Of a stretch of 60,000 nucleotides of DNA, positions 32,951 to 46,600 are shown piece after piece; position 1 is the first letter of the stretch, and each line of letters starts with the position of its first letter. The translations under genes and the position numbers were made by a program. This stretch comes from Symsagittifera roscoffensis (lineage: Eukaryota; Xenacoelomorpha; Acoela; Convolutidae), in assembly GCF_963678635.1 (NCBI RefSeq), contig NC_087070.1, forward strand, positions 32,405,704 through 32,465,703, read 5' to 3'. Under the pieces are notes generated by a model. That model was not told where the DNA came from and ran no database searches. It was given only the letters and a program-made list of their open reading frames with translations.

Positions 32951-33134
32951 TTACGTTTAAGGCAATCGCTCTCTACTGTGTAAAACTACTTAAAATTATT
33001 TTCAATATTTTTGAATTATTCAAAGTAAGTATAAATAATCTAATAATCTTTTGGGACTTTTCAATTCTCTCAATTTTGTAGGTGCCACCTATTTTTATTT
33101 ATTTTAGTACAATTTAAAGCTCCCACGTTTTTTA

Positions 33135-36100
33135 GTTGCTTCAATCAACAGGAATGAGAAAGTAAAACGTGAGGACTGTGTCAAAGAATACAGGAGGTCC
33201 ATTGCGGCTCGTCATCGCAAAAGTTGCGTGCGAGGTTTTATTTCTTGTCCAGAATGAAATTACTGTACTTACAACCAGCAGGAAATGAATTTTCTTACGA
33301 GCAAGAAGCACGTTAAGTCAACCCTAAAGTCAACAAAGTGTGCATCGTGTGAGAATTGGTTTCTAAGCTTTTATTCACTTCAACAACGTCGCAAGAAAGA
33401 TTACGATTTGAAAGCGAGGAAATTGAGTTAATCTGTTGCTGACTTGAATAAATTCTTGGATAACGAGGAGGATAGTGATCAGCTACTAGATGAGTTGAAT
33501 GCCTGTCAACACTTCTTGACAGATATCGAGATGTTAATGGACGCCACAAGGTTTCAAAATTCAAGTTTCAAAGTTAGATCCTAATCTATTTGATGAAAAA
33601 CTGGATCAAGTCTTTGAAAAATTAATTGTGCAACAAAAATTAACATTACCTTAAGATTTGTGTTACCTAATATAGAAAACGGCAAATATAGTTATTTTTA
33701 CGCTCATGAAAATAACACACTCTTTGATAAACCTATGCTGCTTTGTACTGAAGCAGATTTGACGACTATTCAGAACAAGGTCAATCAGCAAGATATCTTT
33801 GAAGTTTGTACACAAGAGAGACAAAATACAGAATGGTGATTCAAGTTGATCACAAATGTGACCATTTTTGATGCCTTACTGAAAAACGTACCCATGGGAT
33901 GTCCAGATTCTGTGATTCCAGAACCACTTCTGAGAATGTATCAAGTTAACTGTTCGATTTCGGACTTAAGGAAGCAACCATACAAGGACAAATTGTGTTT
34001 TTTTCGAGCGCTTGCAGTTCATTTGCGTGGATCAACTAATCTTGAAACAACCACCTCTATGGTTTTTTTTGCTTTTCTTGAAAAATTGGGTTGTGATCCG
34101 AATCAATTTTGTGGAGTGTGGAAACCTTATCTACCATATCGGCATTGAAGACGGAGATTTTGTGGGCAAATTAGCCCGGAAAAGTATCGGTAATTACGAG
34201 AATGTTGTGAAATTTCTACGATGCAACAGTCACAATATTTACGTCAATAACATCGACAACTTCTTCAAATGCTTCCGATGCCCAACTTGCAATACATTTT
34301 TCAATCTATCTCAAAATTTCAACAAGCATCTTCTACGATGCAAACACCGAATCAAAAACATTTACCCTAAAAATTTTTACACTCTAAGAGAGACTTTGTT
34401 TGAAAAACTGGATGGGTTCAATATTGAGTATACCAAAGACCAAAACTTATTCAAAATGTCTCTCTTTTTGACTTTGAATCAACTTGCGTGCCATCCGAAG
34501 ACCTAAATTCCAGAAACAATAACTTGGATTGGGAAGCATGAACCCATATCAGTGTCAATCTCATCCAACTTGCTTAATAAACACATATTTTTGAGTGGCA
34601 AAGATCCACAATCCCCCATTATTGACTTTGTTGCAAACTCGGAGTTGTTAGCGGAAAAAAACAGAACCGAAATGCTATCAAAGTACGAAGATGAATGTAT
34701 CGAGGATGAGGAAGAAACAGACGCATCCACTCATTTTCTCAGGATTCAAAAAAAAATCAATGATTAATTTGATGCAACATCTAGAGAGATACACCAATAC
34801 CCTACCAGCAGTTGGATTTAACAGCGGTCGGTATGATAAAAACCTCATTAACTCAAACCTCATTCCAAACCTTATCAACGAAAAAGAAATTGAACCTTCA
34901 GTTATCAATAAAGCAAACGACTTCGTTTCCTTCAAGTTTGCTTCTCAACATTATGAAGTTTTTGGGTGAAGCTACTACTTTAGACTCTTTTCTAAAAGCT
35001 CAAAAAGCCAGTGAGTTGAAAGGATTTTTTATATACGAGTGGTTTGATACCCCCAACAACATGATGAACAACAACTACCCTCGCATGATGACTTCTACAG
35101 TAAATTGATGACTAGCAACCCTCTCGATAAAGAGTATGACGGTTTTCAGAAGCTTCTCAATACTGGGTTAACTGAAGAGCAAGCCTTGAAAAAGCTCCGG
35201 CTTAAAATCTAACCACTGATGGGATTGGAAAACTCCAACTACCTGAACTCCATCTAAGAACAGGAACAGATGTCAACATTTCGAGATTTTTTACAGTGGT
35301 ATAATAACGAAGATGTTTTTTCTACCCTGGAAGCTATGCAGAAAATGATTAAATTTTGACATGACAAAGGGATAGATATGTTAAAGCTTGGCTGCACACT
35401 ATCTACTTAAGCGAATACACAAGTCTACACAAGTCAACCGACTTAAGTTTTAACCATTCTTTTCGAGTGATAGTGACTTGCTTGAAAAAAAGTAAGTTAT
35501 GACCGGTGGTCCCTCAATTATTTTCACAAGGAAAACAGTCGCAAACAAAACATTTAATCGGAAATCAAACAATCTGTGTAAATCAATCGTTGGTATTGAT
35601 GCTACTCAACTCTATCCTTATTCTATGTGTCAGGATATGCCCACAGGCTTGTATACGAGATGATACTACAATGAATAAACACAAAAAATCAAGGCAAGGC
35701 AAAATCGAGTGCAAAACTTTGAAAATATGGTCACGTCATACTTTCAAGCAACCAGACCTGAAAGCAAAATTGAGAGTTTCTACGCTACATGAACAAAGAA
35801 AAAAATTGATTGCTTCAGTCTTGATGGTTATTGCAACCATTGTAAGACTGTTTTTGAAAAAATGGGTCGTTATTTAGCATTCTTGCCCTTGTCAAGATAC
35901 TATACCAAGCCTGATTGAGGATGATATCAAACGAGGAACCAAGAGAAGAGAAATGGATGAGCTTCGAAAAGATTACATTCGAGAAAAATGGTACTCTACA
36001 GAAAAAACGTGTAGTTGGTGGGGTCATCAAATTAAAAATGACATAGACGTGAAAAATCACGTTAGAACTAGCTTTCCCTTCAAACGAGCTCTCTCTGCCA

Positions 36101-37322
36101 ATTCAGTACTGCAAAACATTAGAAAAGGAACAATGCTCGGCTACGTGCAATGCGATGAGTGTTCCAGATGAGATAAAAAGGAAATTCTCCAATTTCCCAA
36201 CTATTTTCAAAAATTTTGATGTTACCAGAAACGATATTGGAGAATATAGGAAGACATATGAGGAAGAAAACGATTTTTTAACACAACCACAACGAATTTT
36301 GATATCGAGCTTCAAGATGACAACGGAACACTTATCACACCACTTTTCAACTTTTACTTGGATCATGGACTACAGTCTACGAAAATTCTCCGATCTGTAC
36401 AATGCACACCGCATAAAGTATTCAACAGTTTTGTTCAGTCTGTTGTTGATGCTAGGCGAGCCGGTGAGGAAAATCCATTATCTAGTGGAGTAGCCCAAAC
36501 AACGAAATTTCTAGGAAATAGTTCCTGAGGCTATCAAATAATGGACAAATCAAAACATACAATGACACAACATCTTGGAGACAAAAAAAACCATAGAGCT
36601 ATAAATTACCAGTTCTTCAAGAGACTCAGTATCGTAGCTACAGATTTGTATGAATTGGAACTTGTTAAACCTATTATAGAGCATCGTGAACCAATTATAG
36701 GAGGATTCTTCATTCTACAGAATGCCAATCTGAGAATGTTGGAGCTGTATTATAGCTTCTTTGATAAATTTTGCGACGTCAACAATTTCGAAGAACTCAA
36801 TATGGATACAGAGTCCCTCTGTTTATCTTTGGCAGAAGAAAATTTAGGTGAATGTAACCTTCTCAGCAAGCGAGCAGAACGGATTGAAAAGCAGAGCAAG
36901 GACTGTCGAGACGATTTCAGAGCATATGCAAAAAAAAAACACTTTTCCCCTATACTTGATGCTCTTTACATCAGAAACATGACAAGAGAGAACCAGGATT
37001 GTTCAAAGAGGAGTTCCGATGCACCAAAATGTTATACCTGTGTAGTAAATTCTAATGCTGTTACGGTAGTAAAAGTCAAAAATATAAGTTTAGCAGTAAA
37101 TTACTTAAAAAACGCGCTTTAGAAGACTCTGGAGATGGCCCGATGGCGAAGTATCGACAAGTACTGGATGAGGCAGTGAATTTGAAGTCAAATAATAGAA
37201 GCTTTTAAAGGATGAACCATGCAGTCGCAACTTATGGACAAACTAAAAAAGGACTGAGCTACTTTTACCCTAAACGGGAAGTTGAATGTGTTGGAATACA
37301 TACTAAACCTCTAAATTTGTAA
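33135..37322 (+). pseudogene. Full-length decayed protein-primed family B DNA polymerase
   Basis: The gene can be followed from the zinc-finger N-terminus to a natural-looking C-terminal end (SYFYPKREVE, then KPLNL and TAA at 37320-37322). In order: lost ATG; Cys/His finger region with TGA at 33255 replacing an expected Cys; TAA at 33429; an OTU-like segment (KLCFFRALAVHL, Cys codon 33,996); a Cys-x2-Cys finger (CFRCPTCNTFF); exonuclease motif I FDFES (34,467-34,481); exonuclease motif II GFNSGRYD (34,814-34,837); polymerase motif A DATQLYPYSM (35,598); motif B NSS-stop-GYQ (TGA 36526-36528); motif C MDTESL (36,802), with Glu for the usual second Asp. At least eight frame changes. It cannot encode an active enzyme. 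The family is that of Polinton/Maverick-like or related self-synthesising elements, which replicate from a terminal-protein primer. No integrase or capsid gene is recognised nearby. Confidence 0.85.
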
Positions 37323-37675
37323 GAGATTATGTAGTAAAATTGTATAAGATTTCTCTGTAATTAACTTTTTTTCAAAATTTTTTTAAACGCTATATTTGGG
37401 TTAACTATATATTGTTTTTTGATTATAAAAACATTTAGAATCTGGAACATCAGCAAAATCGGGTGCCAAAATTTCTTGAAACTTTCCATCTTACAATCTG
37501 AAACTATGAAAACTTTTTTAAAACACTGAAAATCTTTTCTTACGTAATACGCTAATAATTTTTACCCATTAGGTATTGCGCGCCGAGTTTTTTTTGCGAA
37601 AAGTTTTTTTGTGAAAAAGACGTTTCCAAACAAAACTAAAAATACCGTTTTCCTTTCTCTTACCAAAACACTCAA
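37323..37675. other. AT-rich sequence downstream of the polymerase
   Basis: No ORF and no recognisable module; poly-T tracts only. The 3' part of the original element, if present, is not identifiable. Confidence 0.4.
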
Positions 37676-37980
37676 ACCTTACCATTCCCTATCTTAATAC
37701 ATTGGGAAACCTATTCCCTATCCTATTTGAGTTCTTAATTCCCTACAATGAGTTTCTAATACATAGGGAAATCTATACGCTATCCTAATACATGGGAAAT
37801 TCGGGCGCCGAAAAAAACTTACCATCTGAAGCTTACCATCTGAAACCTGGTATCTTAATCCATTGGGAAACATATTCCCTATCTTAATACATTGGGAAAT
37901 CTATAGCCGATGTTAATACACAGGGTGCTGACCGGATTTAACTATAGCCTGTGATAATACATGGTGGTCAGCACCCCCCA
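37676..37980. repeat. CCCTAT / ATTGGGA short repeat cluster with perfect inverted repeat
   Basis: At least six variants of TTCCCTATCTTAATACATTGGGAA, a partly self-complementary unit. It ends with GGGTGCTGACC (37,923-37,933) and its exact reverse complement GGTCAGCACCC (37,966-37,976), an 11-bp stem with a 32-nt loop. The phrase CCCTATGTTAATACATTG also occurs once in each full module B (for example about 6,064), tying this cluster to the repeat family. Confidence 0.55.
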
Positions 37981-40080
37981 CCCGATTTGAATCCAACATA
38001 TACTACTTATGTTCAACTGAGCTCTAGTTGAGCGTTGCAAGCAAAGTATGCACTAGTTTGTTAGAACTACAGCGTACGTTTAGAGACTTGATCATTAAGC
38101 TCCTGAGTAAAAATCAATCTACGTGATACCAAAAATTTATGTCTTTTATATCAAAAAAAAATTTCTAGTCAAACTCAACGTGATATCTTTCAGTTCGTAG
38201 ATGTGCTGTACTGCGTACGTTGACTTTTTACTAATAAGTTCAGAATTGATTCAGAACTTTAATAGACTACAGCTGGTTAAGGTGGATTTTAGTTTGCTGT
38301 AATGAACTCCTCTGGCAGAAGTTCACTTGTGACATATACCACCCTGCTGTCTATTAACGCAATCGATGAACTATCAGAGCATATCTCAGCTCTTTTCCAG
38401 TTTCCCCCCTTCTCAAAATACCTAGTTTTATGTTTGTTTTACGGGTTATTACGGCTGAATGCGTGATGTTACGCTGTAAAGTATGAAGAACAAACCTGTT
38501 CACAGTTGTCGATTTGTTCACCACGCCAAATTTCCTTGCATTATGACAACGTGTATTTGAAAGGGGGGACTGGAAAAGAGCCCATACCTCGTATTGAAAT
38601 CGGAGAAACTGAGTTGACTCTGATGAGTTTGATTTACCTTTGATTATTTGCGCTGTTCCAAGGAGCTCCAATGTCAAAAAAGAAAAAATCACTTTTCTAA
38701 AAGTTTCAGTCATTTTGAAATAATCAAATTGGGATTGCTAATTTTTCTGACAAACTGGGCAGTAAAATTGGGAAAATCTGTGCCTGTTTTTTTATCAATA
38801 TTTGTAACAACCAACTGATTTTTTTTGCAAAAAAACATTGTTTTGACCTCAATACAACCATATTTTATTATGTCAGCAAATGTAAGCCCTAATTCAAAGT
38901 CCTGGCTTTTGAAAAGATTTTATCAATAATGTAGCTTTTCAATGTTTTTGCGGATTGCGCGACAAGGCTGCATTTCTTTGATCAAGTTTTGATCTTGTGA
39001 AGTTTCTCAGACGGGCCAAAAAAATTCAAGTCATGAGTATTTGTTAGCGAGGGGGGCGATTCTCATGACGGAGGAAACGAATGCTGGAAAGACTCAACCA
39101 AGCAGAATCAAGAGACGTTCCTGTTCGCTGAATTTTGCACTGAATCGAAATCAAAGTTTTCAGAAAAACATATATAGCGCGGTCCGTGAAAATTTAAAAA
39201 ATTTATTGAATTATATTTCAGACTTTCTCTAATCCATATCTTTTTGCAAAGCATTTATAATCTGGCAATTCGTGCATCCACCAAGATTTGTTTATTTTAT
39301 AATCGATCATAATTGAAATTATTGGCCTGGATTTTTTGAGTTGGTGAGTTCGACAACAATTTGGTATGCCGAGTCCCATCACGCAGACATATGCACAATA
39401 CTGTGCGTCTATATAAATGTAGCGTTTAGCCTCAATTTAAAACTCGTCGTTTCTCAGAGAGTTGAGAAATTGTTGTCTAAACTTGCTTTTTCATATGCTG
39501 AATTTGACAAGCTGTTTTTAAGCCATTGATTTTCAGCTGCAAAATTTTTCTAAATGACTGTAGATACAAGAAACTGCCCCTTTAACTTTGTGAAGGCGAG
39601 TGCTCTTCTTTGAGTTTAACTGACCTATGGTAGTTCATGGTTTTGTACGCATTAGAGCAAAATCCAATCAATGGAGTTTAGTTGCATGTTTTTTTTCTAC
39701 CTCAAATACATTCATAGGCTAAAATTGTCACACTTATAGGTTAAACCACGCTGATCGTTTTGCAAGTTTTCTTAGCTCTGAAGAAACAAAACTGAGAAGC
39801 TAACTAAGACAAAATGAGAAAGATTGGTTAATTTGGATTTTTTTGAGGTAGATACAAGTTTCTACGTATAAAAAAATTGGAAAAAGTCAAACCTCTTTGT
39901 GAAATTGGAAGCTCTTTTTGAAAATGTATTGATGGCGTTTGCTGGTCCCGGAAATTTGTGTCCCTGACAATTCTGACCCGGAAAAAAATTTCCAAATTAG
40001 TGAAAACTTCCCGGAAAAAACATCGCCAGTCATTGGTGTTTTTCTTCAAATGGCGGTTTTCTTGTCAGTTCATGAAGAAA
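37981..40080. other. Region without a convincing gene
   Basis: More balanced base composition than the repeats to the left. Short frames at 39,041-39,232, 39,341-39,529 and 39,939-40,127 show no domain. CCCGGAAA occurs three times within 39,945-40,020. It could be host intergenic or intronic DNA. Confidence 0.4.
38354..38713 (-). CDS. Possible gene fragment with signal-peptide-like start
   Basis: 119 codons from ATG (MTETFRKVIFSFLTLELLGT). The N-terminus has a basic residue, then a hydrophobic core of about 12 residues, then polar sequence, as in a signal peptide. AAAGGTAAAT after codon 26 and GAGGTATGG after codon 43 could be splice donors, so only the first part may be exonic. No homologue recognised, and there is no second copy in the window to test it against. 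Confidence 0.2.
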   Translation of the reverse strand: MTETFRKVIFSFLTLELLGTAQIIKGKSNSSESTQFLRFQYEVWALFQSPLSNTRCHNARKFGVVNKSTTVNRFVLHTLQRNITHSAVITRKTNIKLGILRRGETGKELRYALIVHRLR

Positions 40081-40081
40081 A

Positions 40082-40668
40082 AAACTTTGTAGGCATGCAT
40101 CGCCAATTGGAAACAACTTACATTTGAATGTCAAAATCGATGTACAAGGAGTCATATTTTTATAAAAATATATTCAGAAAAACGTTCACCAGTTGAAGTT
40201 CACTATATTTTTCTGTAGAAAACTTTCATTACAGAATAGTGAAATTTAATAACTTTTTGATAATTTATAGTGATAACCGGGGTTTTGATAACTTTGTTGG
40301 CATGCATCGCCAATTGAAAACAACTTACATTTGAATGAATCAAAATCGATGTACATGGAGTCATATTTTTATAAAAAATACATTCAGAAAAACGTTCACC
40401 AGTTGAAGTTCACTATATTTTTCTGTAGAAAACTTTCATTACAGAATAGTGAAATTTAATAACTTTTTGATAACTTATAGTGATAACCGGGGTTTTGATA
40501 ACTTTGTTGGCATGCATCGCCAATTGAAAACAACTTACATTTGAATGAATCAAAATCGTTGTACATGGAGTCATATTTTTATAAAAAATATATTCAGAAA
40601 AACGTTCACCAGTTGAAGTTCACTATATTTTTCTGTAGAAAACTTTCATTACAGAATAGTGAAATTTT
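40082..40668. repeat. 210-bp tandem repeat, about 2.8 copies
   Basis: GGCATGCATCGCCAATTG starts at 40,092, 40,299 and 40,509 (periods 207 and 210). Units carry AACGTTCACCAGTTGAAGTT and GATAACCGGGGTTTTGATAA. Copies differ by a few bases; the last is cut short at GTGAAATTT (about 40,665). No coding potential. Confidence 0.85.
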
Positions 40669-41392
40669 AAAATGACAAAATTTTTAATGTGCTATACGTC
40701 TCGAAAAAACTACAACTGAATGCTGTTTAGTTGCAATGCATGTCTGTAACAATCAGCGATATAAAATTGTAGTTTTTATGTTTGCCTTATTTCGAGAGAT
40801 TTTGGTTTTGCGTGTCGGCACTAAGTAGATTTTTTCCAGCAAATTTTTTCTTACAAAGTTCTGGTGATGTCTTATTTTTATATATTTCACGATTTTACAT
40901 TATTCGATTAAATTCTGATTTTTCAAAAAAGTCCGGGGTCTTTTTTGACTATCTATTTTTTGTATAGTTTTGGCTGTGATAAATTTTGAAAAGAACTTCA
41001 GTTTCGTGCTTTCGTAGTAATTTACAAAAAAATTCCCATAAATTTTAAATTTGTTTTTGTACTTGTAGTTACTATTTTGTTTCTCAAAGTAAAAGGGTAG
41101 ATATCATGATACTAGTCACTATCTGCCTCAATCAGCATCGCAAGGCTCACTCATCGTGAAAAAAACACGCACTGGAATTATTCAAAAATTGAACCAAAAT
41201 GTGATACAAGTTTTCGACTTTTTTGCGGTTAAACTATCAGTTTTGATATCATTTTTTTCAATTTTGTCTTTTTTATGTTGCTTGCTTTCAGCCTAACTTT
41301 CAACCCACATTCATCTAAAATTTTTGCTTACATACTGAGGGGAAGTTTCCGTTACTTGAGGCAGATCACTTCACGTACTTTCTCATGATCAA
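40669..41392. other. AT-rich spacer between tandem repeat and satellite
   Basis: No gene or repeat seen. The short frame 40,782-40,967 is Phe-rich and without features. Confidence 0.4.
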
Positions 41393-42689
41393 ATGACATC
41401 AAATCATGTATTATCAATTTCTGTCATATCAAGTCAAACAAAATTGTGCCATAACATATCATATCAAATCACATCATATCAAATCGCATCCTATAATATC
41501 ATATCATATCATATCATATCATACGATATCATATCATATCATATGATATCATATCATATCATATCATATCATATCATATCATATCATATCATATCATATC
41601 ATATCATATCATATCATATCATATCATATCATATCATATCATATCACGTCATATCATATCATATCATATCATATCATATCATATCTTATTATATCTATCA
41701 TAACATATCAAATCATGTCGTATAGAAGCATATCATATATTGTCACATCAATCAAATCATCTCCTACCATATGTTATCATATCATACTCTAACATATCAT
41801 TTCGTATCATATCATATCATATCATATCAAATCATATCTTACCATATCATACCAAATCAAAGAATAATATATCAAATATTATCATTTTATATCATATCTT
41901 ATATATTATCAGATCATGAGATATCAGACCATATCTTATCAAACCAAATAAATTAAATCGTATCTTCAAATATCATATCAGATCAAATCATGCTCGATTG
42001 TATCAAACTATCTCAATTAGAATCACTTCATATCAAATCTTATCATATCAAATCGTATGATTTCTTGTCAGATCAACTCAAATCATATCACTTAAAAAAA
42101 AACCATATCACATCATATTACCATATCAAATTATAACAAATCATTTGAAATCAATTGATTTCATTTACATTTCAAGTCAAAGCACAGCCTCTCAAATCAC
42201 ATCATACCCAATCCTAACATATCATACCATATCTTAACAAAACACATCGTATCACTCATATAATTTCATTCCAGGTCATATCAAAGGTAATCAATTAATA
42301 TCAAATTAAATCACATCAGTTCAGATTATTATAAATCTTATCTTATCATATCAAAAAAGCACATATTAAGTCATATCTTTTCAAATCATGTTTTATTATA
42401 TCATATCAAATTAGATCAGACCATAACATATAATTTCGTGTCATAGCCTATCTGTCGATATCATATCAAATCGTATCATATCATATCATATCATATCATA
42501 TCATATCATATCATATCATATCATATCAAATCATATCATATGATATCATATCAAATCATATCATATCATATCATATCAAATCATATCAAATCATATCATA
42601 TCATATCATATCATATCATATCATAAAATATCATATCATATCATATCATATCTTATCATATCATATCATATCATATCATATTATATCAT
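41393..42689. repeat. ATATC pentamer satellite, block 1
   Basis: Homogeneous ATATC runs at about 41,490-41,690 and 42,470-42,690, separated by about 800 bp in which units are interspersed with variants (AAATC, GTATC, TTATC) and other bases. The 110-codon plus-strand frame is Ile-Ser-Tyr-His-Ile repeats produced by the pentamer. Confidence 0.95.
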
Positions 42690-43640
42690 AAGTAACATTT
42701 AACATTCACTCAGACATTACACAACGACAAAGCGTAGAATAAGTAACCCTTGACGAATGGCTGACGTCAGTTACTTTAAATATATTCTCTTTTAACCGTC
42801 TTGACCTAACCAGTAGTTTTCATTAACATGCAAAAATAACCACATAGCTGGGTCTCGGATCCCCAGACAACGTGATTACTACTAAAAACATGGCTAAAAA
42901 CCCATAATTTGTTATGTTTTTAGTGATAGTTATATATTAAGTCCATTAGAGATGGGTTGACTCTTTCCTGGACTCTTACCACTCATGCTCTGAAATACTA
43001 AACTTTATTGGAATGAATTAAATACGTTCATGGCATTGCAACAGTGAAAACATGCAGTTAATTCTTTTTAACAGTCCCTGCCCACCGGGCCTCCAATTCC
43101 GCACTCTCCCGGAGATAAAATCCTTATCTCTTTGATCTCTTGGCACGGGAGGGTTAGGATACGTTCCGAATGTCCCAATAGATCTTCCGTCTATATGCTC
43201 TTCTTTCGATCAGCGCCTCATCTTGTCTTATTGTTACGGTAAGAGGCTTTGTTTCGCTTCTATTTTTCACTGTGCTTTTCGACTGATTTTCGTCTTGTAT
43301 TTCGATTGTTGTGTTTTTGCGTCTATTTCCGGTCAAAATGACCGTTTTTCGCGTCTCTCAGTAATGTTTTAGTTCAAATCGAAATTTTGAAAATTTAAAA
43401 TTCTAGAACAATCTGAGCATCTTTTTTTCAACACAATTTCGGTGCCAACGCCTTTAATGTTCTTTTCGACGGGCATCGGTTGGTTCGACTGTGCCAATCC
43501 AGGGGACTGGCACAATAACATACTTTATCACATCATGTCCAAACACCTCATTTCATACCACATTAAATGACCTAATGTTGAATCATTTCTTTTAAAGTTC
43601 TATCAAAACATACCAAATCCTATCATATCAAACGGCCTCA
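42690..43640. repeat. S-unit copy a (diverged) inside the satellite
   Basis: Starts AAGTAACATTTAACATTC directly after ATATC units and ends at GGCCTCAGATCATGTC. Clearly homologous to 53,806 and 57,041 but diverged: it lacks a 65-bp piece containing TGGCCTGTTAAGGGCTAAG and has a TGACGTCA near 42,763. It retains the hairpins CTGGGTCTCGGATCCCCAG (42,848-42,866), GAGATAAAATCCTTATCTC and GTGCCA...TGGCAC. The minus-strand frame (43,154-43,336) shifts relative to copies b and c, so the unit is probably non-coding. Confidence 0.8.
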
Positions 43641-46600
43641 GATCATGTCATATCAAATAAAAAAAAACATATCATATCATATCATATCATATCTTATCAT
43701 ATCTAATCATATCATATCACATCACATCATATCAATTAATATCATGTCAAATCTCATCATATCATATCATATCATATCATGCCAAATGATATCAAATCAA
43801 ATCATATTATATCAAATCAAATTGTTAAAGTAACATATCCTGCGATACCATGTCATGTTATATCAAATCACAGCATTTCCTATCATATCTTATCATATCG
43901 TTTTCAATCAAATACTATCAAATCATATCATATTATATCAAATCAAATCATTTTACTCAAATAATATCCGATCTTATCATGTCCAGTTACATCACATCAA
44001 TTCATATCAAAAGAAAGCATATCAATGCTTATCAAATCATATCATATCAAATCAAAATATATATAATCTCATTTCAAATCATATCATACCAGAATATATC
44101 AAATCACAGTTTATCAAATCATATCAGATCATATCATATCATATCATATCATATCATATCATATCATATCATATCATATGATATCAAATCAAATCATATC
44201 ATATCATATCATATCATATCATATCATATCATATCATATCAAATCATATCATATCATATCATATCATATCATATCATATCATATCAAATCATATCATATG
44301 ATATCAAATCAAATCATATCATATCATATCATATCATATCATATCATATCATATCATATCATATCAAAACATATTATATCATTTCAAATCATATCATACC
44401 AGAACATATCAAATCAGGTTTCATCAAATCGTATCTTATCATATCATATCATATTCTATCATATGATATCATAATAAATCAAATCATATCATATCATATC
44501 ATATCATATCTCATCATATCATATCATATCATATCATATCATATCATATCATATCAAATCATATCATATCATATCATATCATAGCATATCATATCATATC
44601 ATATCATATCATATCAAATCATATCATATCAAATCATATCATATCATATCAAAACATATTATATCAGGTTTCATCAAATTGTATCTTATCATATCATATC
44701 ATATTATATCATATGATATCATAATAAATCAAATCATATCATATCATATCATATCATATCTCATCATATCATATCATATCATATCATATCATATCATATC
44801 ATATCAAATCAAATCATATCATATCATATCATAGCATATCATATCATATCATAGCATATCATATCATATCATATCATATCATATCAAATCAAATCATATC
44901 AAATCATATCATATCATATCAAAACATATTATATCAGGTTTCATCAAATTGTATCTTATCATATCATATCATATTATATCATATGATATCATAATAAATC
45001 AAATCATATCATATCATATCATATCATATCTCATCATGTCATATCATATCATATCATATCAAATCATATCATATGATATCAAATCAAATCATATCATATC
45101 ATATCATATCATATCATATCATATCATATCATATCATATCATATCATATCATATCATATCATATCATATCATCTCATATCATATAATATCATATCATATC
45201 ATATCATATCATATCATATCATATCATATCATATCATATCATATCATATCATATCAAATCATATCATATGATATCAAATCAAATCATATCATATCATATC
45301 ATATCATATCATATCATATCATAACATATCATATCATATCATATCATATCATATCATATCATATCATATCATATCATATCATATCATATCATATCATATC
45401 AAAACATATTATATCATTTCAAATCATATCATACCAGAACATATCAAATCAGGTTTCATCAAATCGTATCTTATCATATCATATCATATTCTATCATATG
45501 ATATCATAATAAATCAAATCACATCATATCATATCATATCATATCTCATCATATCATATCATATCATATCATATCATATCATATCATATCATATCATATC
45601 ATATCATATCATATCATATCAAATCATATCATATGATATCAAATCAAATCATATCATATCATATCATATCATAGCATATCATATCATATCATATCATATC
45701 ATATCAAATCATATCATATCATATCAAAACATATTATATCATTTCAAATCAAATCATACCAGAACATATCAAATCAGGTTTCATCAAATTGTATCTTATC
45801 ATATCATATCATATTCTATCATATGATATCATAATAAATCAAATCATATCATATCATATCATATCATATCATATCATATCATATCTCATCATATCATATC
45901 ATATCATATCATATCATATCATATCAAATCATATCATATGATATCAAATCAAACATATCATATCATATCATATCATATCATATCATATCATATCATATCA
46001 TATTATATCATATCATATCATATCATATCATATCATATCATATCATCTCATATCATATCATATCATATCATATCATATCATATCACATCCTATCATATCA
46101 TATCATATTATATCATATCATATCATATCATATCATATCATATCATATCATATCATATCATATCATATCATATCAAATCAAATCATATCATATCATATCA
46201 TATCATATCATATCATATCATATCATATCATATCATATCATATCATATCATATCAGATCATATCATATCAAATCATATCATATGATATCAAATCAAATCA
46301 TATCATATCATATCATATCATATCATATCATATCATATCATATCAAAACATATTATATCATTTCAAATCATATCATACCAGAACATATCAAATCAGGTTT
46401 AATCAAATCGTATCTTATCATATCATATCATATTCTATCATATGATATCATAATAAATCAAATCATATCATATCATATCATATCTCATCATATCATATCA
46501 TATCATATCATTTCATATCAAATCATATCATATGATATCAAATCAAATCATATCATATCATATCATATCATATCAAAACATATTATATCATTTCAAATCA

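Noticed and set aside
34678-34935. Minus-strand ORFs within the polymerase (also 34,503-34,730, 35,815-36,060 and 36,103-36,366)
   Set aside because: Shadows of the plus-strand polymerase coding sequence.
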